Shown here piece after piece: positions 5,436 through 10,593 of a DNA stretch of 10,593 nt. The stretch is from Humisphaera sp. Its GTDB lineage: Bacteria; Planctomycetota; Phycisphaerae; Tepidisphaerales; Tepidisphaeraceae. Position 1 is the first letter of the stretch, and every line of letters begins with the position of its first letter. The stretch spans positions 1 to 10,593 of the forward strand of contig JANXVV010000001.1 in NCBI GenBank assembly GCA_025351525.1, read 5' to 3'. Made by a program: the position numbers and the translations under genes. The notes beneath the pieces are model-generated. The model was given only the letters and a program-made list of their open reading frames with translations, was not told the DNA's origin and ran no database searches.

Positions 5436-7187
5436 CTACTGGATCGATGGCGTGGCGTTCAACTGCATCAACCGCTGATACGCCCGCCGAAAGTATCGCT
5501 CGGCCTCACGGCGGTCGGATTCGGTGTCCGCCTCGCGATGGGATTCCAGAAAAGAACTGACCCCAAACGTCAGGGCATGAAGCTGCGGGGAGCGCAGCGA
5601 TTCAAGATTGGCTTTGGTTATCCCGCGCGGGAAGATCGCCGCCGCGACCTGGTCGTTGACGTAGTGCCGCAACATCAACAGTTCCCACAGGATCATCGTC
5701 TGATTGTAATGGGTGACGGCGCTTTGAAGCAGGGCGGGGCGCTTTGTGTCGCCGGTCGCGGAAAGCGTCATTGCGGTAAGGTAGTCTCGATCCGCCATGC
5801 ACATTTGCCGCATGGCAGTGATGGAATCGCGGTGGGAAGTCAGATCCGCCGACGCGTGATGCAACTGATGCCGGTCGAATTCCAACAGGGCGCGGTCGGC
5901 GGTTTTCACGACCAAGTCGTAGTGGTAAATCGCGTGTTGGGCGGCGTCGGCGTCCGCAAACGCGGTGGTCAAAGGCATCGGCGCGGTGGGAAGTTCGACG
6001 CGGGCCCGCTCATCCACCGAATTGTCGAAGGGGGCAATTTTTAAACCAAACGCGTGCATTTCAGCCAGACGCCCCGCGCCCCATTCGGCTTCGCCCCACA
6101 GCTTCAGATTGATGGCGGGGCGGTTGTCGATCACCAGTTCGCTCAACTGCAGATGCTTCTGATGCGTCTGATCCTTGATGACCTGACATCGCTTGTAATA
6201 GTTCCAACCGATGGCCATTGGAGACAGGCCGTAGGGAAACGGTTCGAAGGTCTTCAGATATTGCAACTCCGCGCCGTTATTCCATTCCTGATCCGGGGGC
6301 AGATTGGCGGGGCGAGGCTCCCCGTCGACGAGCGACGGCAGCAGGTATCCGTTCAGATCGAGCATGGGATCGAGCCGCAATCGACGGCCAGTCGCGTTGT
6401 AGGCGATCGGATTCGAGAAGGTGTAGGTTACACCCGGACCGTTCAGAAGGGGTCGAATGACGTCCGCCGTCAGCTTACCGGTGGTGAATGCACCGGTTCG
6501 CGTGGCTTGACCGATCATAATCTCGCGCTTGGCCGGCTCGACACCGGCGCGGGTCAACACTGCATTCAGGTCCGGCAACCGGTTGGCGGGGACGGTGATT
6601 CTCTCGTCGGGAAAACTCTCTTTCAGCACCCGGTCGGTGTAATACTCTTTTTCCTGGCTGCTGCCGAGTTTGTCGAAAAAGATATGACCGATTTCACCGA
6701 CGATGTTGATGTCGTTCGGGCGCTGGCTGTCGATCTTTCGGCCATATTCGATCGCGTCCAGAATCGTCGTGTACTTGTTGGCCTTGTTCGCCATCTGCAC
6801 GCTGACGTTGTAGGCCTTGTTCCACATCTGGAACAAATGCACCGAATCAAACTCCGGCTGCAGCAGGCGGATCAGTTCGATCTTGCTGTCGAAATCCTCC
6901 AGATCTTTTTCCTGCTTCTGACTTTCGCTGCTGGTCCAGAGCATCATCACCAACGGCCCGCGCAGCCCGCCCAACAGCAGTGCCAGTGAAAAGCTGTTCA
7001 AATTGCTGACGGTGGATTGAGAGCCTGCGCTTTTGACCAGCGCGTGATGCTGCTCCTGCGTCAGGTGCTGCATGAAAGTGGTCGCGATGAACGACACCAG
7101 GATCACCACGGCGGTCAACAGACGGCCCCAATGCCGCTGGGCGGTCACAGTGGAAGGCGATGCATATTCAATCGTGGTTTGAGTCAT
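5436..7187 (-). CDS. Membrane-anchored protein of unnamed family, third gene of the ABC cluster
   Basis: 583 residues with no named function. A membrane segment lies at about 23-42 (LLTAVVILVSFIATTFMQHL) and a second hydrophobic stretch at 66-84 (FSLALLLGGLRGPLVMMLW). The remainder is soluble and mostly helical. The block LLLGGLRG..LW...DLEDFDSKIELIRLLQPEF...WNKAYNVSVQ...GEIGHIFFDKLG (about 70-175) recalls a family I have seen unnamed in planctomycetes and verrucomicrobia, with a TPR-like look; this is recollection, not a search. The ATG at 7187 overlaps the TGA of the upstream permease (ATGA, 7184-7187), and AAGGAAG lies 7 nt upstream inside the permease gene, so translation is probably coupled. 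The likely job is as an accessory subunit of the ABC-2 system, placed by context only. An in-frame extension beyond 7187 exists but lies inside the permease in another frame and is rejected. Confidence 0.85.
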   Translation of the reverse strand: MTQTTIEYASPSTVTAQRHWGRLLTAVVILVSFIATTFMQHLTQEQHHALVKSAGSQSTVSNLNSFSLALLLGGLRGPLVMMLWTSSESQKQEKDLEDFDSKIELIRLLQPEFDSVHLFQMWNKAYNVSVQMANKANKYTTILDAIEYGRKIDSQRPNDINIVGEIGHIFFDKLGSSQEKEYYTDRVLKESFPDERITVPANRLPDLNAVLTRAGVEPAKREIMIGQATRTGAFTTGKLTADVIRPLLNGPGVTYTFSNPIAYNATGRRLRLDPMLDLNGYLLPSLVDGEPRPANLPPDQEWNNGAELQYLKTFEPFPYGLSPMAIGWNYYKRCQVIKDQTHQKHLQLSELVIDNRPAINLKLWGEAEWGAGRLAEMHAFGLKIAPFDNSVDERARVELPTAPMPLTTAFADADAAQHAIYHYDLVVKTADRALLEFDRHQLHHASADLTSHRDSITAMRQMCMADRDYLTAMTLSATGDTKRPALLQSAVTHYNQTMILWELLMLRHYVNDQVAAAIFPRGITKANLESLRSPQLHALTFGVSSFLESHREADTESDRREAERYFRRAYQRLMQLNATPSIQ

Positions 7188-9280
7188 GGCGCCACTTCCT
7201 TGCGCTTGAGAAAGGCGTATGCCAGAATCGTCAACGGCAACCCGAAGGCGAGGATGACTTTGATCGAGGCGAGCAAAACGTGCGGGGCGATCGTGATGCC
7301 GCGTTCGATGTCTTCCGTCGCGGAAAACTGCGAGATATCGGGCAGCACTTTGGAGGCGATGTTGAGCGTGCGGGACAGACTGTCGACTGCGGAGCTGATT
7401 ACTTTCGCCTCCGCCGGGTTTTTCACGCCGAACATATCCTTGGCCACCTGCGCGCCCATTCCGGTGGCATTGGTGTCGCCGATTTGCTGCGCTCCCCAGT
7501 GCCCGAGCAGAATCACCACGGACAACACCACTGCGATCGGCCAGGAGACAAACGTGCTGCAGAAGATCGAAACGATGACGACGAGCAGCGACATGCACCA
7601 CATGATCAGAAGGCTCTTCGATAAATTGATCGCGAAGGATTCCTGCCCGATCACCAGTTGCAGTGCCGGATTGCTGGCGAGCGCGTTGCGGAGAACCAGA
7701 TAGCGTCCCGGTGCCTGACATCGGAGGCGCACGTCGAAATTTCCACCGGTAACGGCTTCAGCGGGGATATTGAAAAAGACGGTTCGATTGGATTCGATCG
7801 GCAAATCGAGGGAAGGGGAAGTCTGGCCGGTCTTCAGATTGTACACTTCAACGATGGCGTGCGTGTTGGATTCACCGGATGAGATTTCTTCCCCCGATCC
7901 TTCGATGCCGCACCGCAGTTCCACCGGCACCGGGGCATCGTTGGACGGCACAGCGACGTTCCGAAAGGCGAACACACCGACACTTCCCTTCGCGGGATCC
8001 GCGACACCCTTAAACTCTTGGTTGCCGACCAGTTCCCGCCCGCGAAAGGTCGGCCAGGCGGGTTGACCGTCCGCATCCCTGACCGAAACGATGATGCCGC
8101 TCTGCCCGAGCGATTTCAGCCGAGGGCTAAACAGGTGAACCGCCCCGCGCGAAACGCCATAGCGGATCGGGCCGTTTCCTTGAAATTTCACATTGATCCG
8201 ACGTCGATTTTCCGGCAGTTGATACACCCGATCCAGCGATACCGCGGTGAGCGTCAGCAACTGTTGATCTTCCGATTTTTTCGAGCCGGTCAATTCCACG
8301 AAACCACCGCCCGGCATTTCGGTCGATGGGATCAGATTGTATTTATCCGGCCCTTGAATCTCGATGGTGACCGCCGGCCGGGAAATTTCCTTGAGGCTGA
8401 AACCTTTGAATTCAGCGGCGCCGGGCATCGTGCCGGGGAACGGGGTGGGATGCCATTCGCGATTGGGGTCGAAGTATTCCGTCGCGATCTGACCGACGAT
8501 CTGAAGCCCCCCGTTATCCTGACCGGTGCCGGGATCGGGGAACAACGCCGGGGGAAGATCGAAGCCGATGACGAAGCTTTGCTCATCGTCCCCGTTGACC
8601 CAGCGGTTTGTTTCCTCCGGCAGAGGCAGGCGGGCAAACTGCTGAAAATCAGCGGTTCGGGCATAGGTCTTCGATTGCAGCAGTCCGTAGTCGGCGTAGT
8701 GCTGAAGCGACAGTCGACCGGAGTCGGTCGGTGACATCGTTTCCAGCCGACTGCGGGCTTTCGATTGAAGATGACCGGCGCGTAGGTGAGCGTAGCCGTA
8801 GGTGAACACGCCCATGATGAGTAACAGGGTGGCCGACACGCGGGCGAAGCCGACGATCTTACCGACGATGATTTCCAATCGCGTAGTCGGTTTCGTCACG
8901 ATCGTATAGATGACCCGATTGTCGATCTCCTTAGGCAGATTGGTGCACGCCAGGATGATCGTCACCAGCACGACGAGTGTTCCGGTGGCGAACAACGCGT
9001 ATTTGATCGTCTGCCGAACCGCATCCTGTTCGTCGATCGGATTGAGCAGTTGAACGGCCACCACCACGCCGACGATCGTCAACGGGATAATCCACAGCAC
9101 GCGACGGCGGATGGACTCCTGAAAGCAAACCCCCGAGATCGCCCAGATGCGCGTCGGGCTGAACCGCGACAGGTCCGCCAAACCGGAGGCGGCAAGACCC
9201 GCGACGATGAGCGCCGCCGCGACGTACCATTCCAGATGGGCGTCGATGAAAGCCGGTAGATGAAGGTCCGCTAGAAGCAT
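7184..9280 (-). CDS. ABC-2 type transporter permease with large extracytoplasmic domain
   Basis: 698 residues. Hydrophobic segments lie at about 17-37, 62-80, 94-112 and 145-165, then again at 555-575, 580-598 and 668-690. The segment RIWAISGVCFQESIRRRVLWIIPL (44-67) and the motif NLPKEIDNRVIYTIVTKPTTRLEIIVGK (114-141) are typical of ABC-2 permeases that recruit an ATPase at the cytoplasmic face. Residues about 166-554 form a long hydrophilic region rich in beta-like repeats, predicted to lie outside the membrane, so the protein is more than twice the size of a simple ABC-2 permease. The ATG at 9280 has no clear ribosome binding site. The gene follows the ATPase gene by 106 bp and overlaps the next gene by 4 bp. 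Substrate is unknown; export of a lipid, glycan or protein would be typical of the class. A role in gliding-type or envelope machinery is possible but not supported here. Confidence 0.88.
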   Translation of the reverse strand: MLLADLHLPAFIDAHLEWYVAAALIVAGLAASGLADLSRFSPTRIWAISGVCFQESIRRRVLWIIPLTIVGVVVAVQLLNPIDEQDAVRQTIKYALFATGTLVVLVTIILACTNLPKEIDNRVIYTIVTKPTTRLEIIVGKIVGFARVSATLLLIMGVFTYGYAHLRAGHLQSKARSRLETMSPTDSGRLSLQHYADYGLLQSKTYARTADFQQFARLPLPEETNRWVNGDDEQSFVIGFDLPPALFPDPGTGQDNGGLQIVGQIATEYFDPNREWHPTPFPGTMPGAAEFKGFSLKEISRPAVTIEIQGPDKYNLIPSTEMPGGGFVELTGSKKSEDQQLLTLTAVSLDRVYQLPENRRRINVKFQGNGPIRYGVSRGAVHLFSPRLKSLGQSGIIVSVRDADGQPAWPTFRGRELVGNQEFKGVADPAKGSVGVFAFRNVAVPSNDAPVPVELRCGIEGSGEEISSGESNTHAIVEVYNLKTGQTSPSLDLPIESNRTVFFNIPAEAVTGGNFDVRLRCQAPGRYLVLRNALASNPALQLVIGQESFAINLSKSLLIMWCMSLLVVIVSIFCSTFVSWPIAVVLSVVILLGHWGAQQIGDTNATGMGAQVAKDMFGVKNPAEAKVISSAVDSLSRTLNIASKVLPDISQFSATEDIERGITIAPHVLLASIKVILAFGLPLTILAYAFLKRKEVAP

Positions 9281-9386
9281 GGGATCTCGAATTTAAAATC
9301 AGGATGAAGGCGTTGGTACTACTCCGCCCGCACTCATAGTGTCGGTCAACGGGTCCCACACGATCAGCAAGGGCGGACGCTACGAA
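9281..9386 (-). other. Spacer between ATPase and permease genes
   Basis: This is the only sizeable gap in the cluster (106 bp). It contains a 7-bp inverted repeat, TCCGCCC (9323-9329) and GGGCGGA (9371-9377), enclosing 41 nt, which may form a hairpin in the mRNA. No T-run follows it, so it is not a clear terminator; an RNA processing or stability element is possible. Confidence 0.35.
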
Positions 9387-10319
9387 TTACTTAATATCGC
9401 GCTTCGCCGCGTCGCCGTTATTCTGCACCACGCGCACGAACAGTTCTTCAAGCGTCGTAGTCGGATGCGTGATCTGTGCATTGCCCGCGCCCATGCGGCT
9501 CATGAAAAGGCGCGTCTCCTCAATCTGCTGCGGGGTCAGCCCACTGGCTTCAATCTGCGTCACGTCTTTCACCTGCAGCAGATCCTTCACCGACCCCAGC
9601 GTCTGCATCTTGCCGCGAAAGAGAATCGTGATCCGGTCGCACACGTCCTGCACATCCGCCAACAGATGGCTGCACAATAAAACGGTTTTTCCCTGGTCCT
9701 TCAGCGAGACGATCAAATCCTTCATCTCGCGCGTGCCGATCGGATCGAGGCCGGTGGTGGGCTCGTCGAGAAGAATCAGATCGGGGTTGTTGATCATCGC
9801 CTGCGCCAGCCCGATGCGGCGGGCCATGCCCTTGGAATATTCGCGCAGCTTCCGCTTTCGGCTTTTGGCATCCAGGCCGACGATGTCCAGCAATTCCGGC
9901 ACGCGGCGATTCAACTCCCGGCGGGGGATTTTAAAAAGCCGGCCATAGAATTTGAGAATCTCTTCGCCGTTCAAAAATCGATAGAGATACGATTCTTCCG
10001 GCAAAAACCCGATCTTCTCATTGATCGTCGTGCTGCCCGCCGGTTGCCCGAGAACGTACCCGCGCCCTTTGGAGGGGAAGATCAGCCCGAGCAGCAGCTT
10101 GATGGTGGTGCTTTTGCCGGAACCGTTCGGGCCCAGCAGACCAAACACCTCGCCGCGATGGATGGTTAAATCCAGATCGAGCAGGGCTTCCACCTTGGGA
10201 CGGCCCCAAAAATCTTTGTAGACTTTTGAGAGCCCTTCGGTATGGATGGCCGCATCGCGAGCGGGATTGCTGAGGGGACCGCTGAAGGTGCGGATGGAAT
10301 CGGTTTTGGTTTCAGTCAT
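9387..10319 (-). CDS. ABC transporter ATP-binding protein (ABC-2 / CcmA class)
   Basis: 310 residues, a full-length single-domain ATPase that powers the neighbouring permease from the cytoplasm. Walker A is GPNGSGKST (63-71); the Q-loop region is IGFLPEE (103-109, glutamate at the usual glutamine position, common in this class). The signature is YSKGM (161-165) in place of LSGGQ, also usual for this class. Walker B with catalytic glutamate is LILLDE (181-186), followed by the D-loop GLD (190-192) and the switch histidine in CSHLL (H218). Residues 1-24 are a polar extension before the core fold. The C-terminus (about 250-310) resembles the short regulatory extension of drug- or polymer-export ATPases. 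The ATG at 10319 is the first available in frame; the bases before it are pyrimidine-rich and give no ribosome binding site. It is first in the minus-strand cluster of three. Confidence 0.95.
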   Translation of the reverse strand: MTETKTDSIRTFSGPLSNPARDAAIHTEGLSKVYKDFWGRPKVEALLDLDLTIHRGEVFGLLGPNGSGKSTTIKLLLGLIFPSKGRGYVLGQPAGSTTINEKIGFLPEESYLYRFLNGEEILKFYGRLFKIPRRELNRRVPELLDIVGLDAKSRKRKLREYSKGMARRIGLAQAMINNPDLILLDEPTTGLDPIGTREMKDLIVSLKDQGKTVLLCSHLLADVQDVCDRITILFRGKMQTLGSVKDLLQVKDVTQIEASGLTPQQIEETRLFMSRMGAGNAQITHPTTTLEELFVRVVQNNGDAAKRDIK

Positions 10320-10443
10320 GGATCGGGAAGGTTAAGGATTTACAGGCAAGAATGCAAAATCGATCATTTTTGAACGATGGAGATGTCAACCAACGAGCTC
10401 GCTTTTCATTCGATCGCAGGCGATGCGCTTCCCGGCGCGTCAG

Positions 10444-10449
10444 ATTATA
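10444..10449 (-). promoter_or_regulatory. Candidate -10 box for the ABC cluster
   Basis: A perfect TATAAT reads on the minus strand, about 125 bp before the ATPase start at 10319. No recognisable -35 box is found 15-18 bp upstream, where the sequence is the foot of a large hairpin. It would give a leader of roughly 115 nt. Confidence 0.4.
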
Positions 10450-10461
10450 GCCAACAAAAAT

Positions 10462-10505
10462 GGGATCGCCAGACCGCGACATTTTATTCGCGGTGGGGCG
10501 ATCCC
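10462..10505 (-). terminator. Large hairpin, probable minus-strand terminator
   Basis: Outer stem GGGATCGCC (10462-10470) with GGCGATCCC (10497-10505), and inner stem CCGCGA (10474-10479) with TCGCGG (10488-10493), separated by a small internal loop. On the minus strand it is followed by ATTTTTGTT. It could end a transcript entering from beyond the right edge, or form part of the regulatory region ahead of the ABC cluster. Confidence 0.55.
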
Positions 10506-10521
10506 GAATATTTCCGATGTA

Positions 10522-10548
10522 TTTTTTTAGCGGCTGTGCCGAAGGCAC
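10522..10548. repeat. Second copy of the TTTAGCGG palindrome arm
   Basis: Positions 10522-10540 are identical to 5382-5400 (19 of 19: T7 then AGCGGCTGTGCC). After a GAA loop only GGCAC (10544-10548) of the matching arm remains; the next bases (GCGTTG) do not pair. It therefore looks like a broken copy of the 5382-5422 palindrome. From 10549 to the window end I see nothing further. Confidence 0.75.
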
Positions 10549-10593
10549 GCGTTGTATATCACCGGGGCGGGTGTCACAGGTCGCGGTACTCCG

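Noticed and set aside
6054..6989. 311-residue plus-strand frame inside the ABC cluster
   Set aside because: Antisense shadow of the 583-residue protein; composition and lack of motifs argue against coding.
8931..9359. 142-residue minus-strand frame spanning the ATPase-permease gap
   Set aside because: Overlaps the permease N-terminus in a different frame, is arginine/serine-rich, and the permease frame shows real membrane segments.
10312..10548. 78-residue minus-strand frame upstream of the ATPase
   Set aside because: Starts inside the broken palindrome and runs through the large hairpin and the TATAAT box; no ribosome binding site or recognisable content.

Overview
The window looks like chromosomal DNA from a GC-rich bacterium, most likely a planctomycete (Phycisphaerae-like). 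This placement rests on my recollection of how such proteins look: the long ABC-2 permease with a large external domain, the unnamed 583-residue partner protein, and TTTAGCGG-type intergenic palindromes. It is an inference, not a search result.

Left edge (1-400): on the minus strand, an initiator tRNA-Met gene has a near-consensus promoter in front and a strong intrinsic terminator behind. Beyond the terminator lies the 5' end of a gene that may encode a tyrosine-type integrase, preceded by a 20-bp-period direct repeat. This is the arrangement expected at a mobile-element insertion site in a tRNA gene.

Middle left (430-4080): a 100-114 bp inverted-repeat element is followed by a near-consensus promoter. 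The transcript start predicted from it falls about 10 nt before a cyclic-di-AMP (ydaO-type) riboswitch. The aptamer is split by a ~100-nt imperfect hairpin. It leads into an 822-residue KimA-like APC/KUP-type transporter with a C-terminal universal-stress-protein domain, probably a potassium importer. Next, behind an intrinsic terminator, comes mscL, a mechanosensitive channel whose C-terminal tail is a four-cysteine zinc ribbon. Together these look like a turgor module: potassium uptake under c-di-AMP control next to an emergency release valve.

Middle (4080-5425): a 60-bp tandem repeat built from palindromes, then a secreted DUF481 outer-membrane beta-barrel protein. Members of that family are annotated as salt-induced (YdiY-like). 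A perfect 19-bp palindrome ends this gene and probably also the convergent operon.

Right (5436-10320, minus strand): a three-gene ABC cluster in the order ATPase, ABC-2 permease with a ~390-residue extracytoplasmic domain, and a membrane-anchored protein of unnamed family. The last two overlap by ATGA. Upstream are a candidate -10 box, a large hairpin, and a second, damaged copy of the 19-bp palindrome arm.

The most notable items are the c-di-AMP riboswitch with its internal hairpin insertion, the KimA-like gene it precedes, and the adjacent mscL whose leader contains a terminator.
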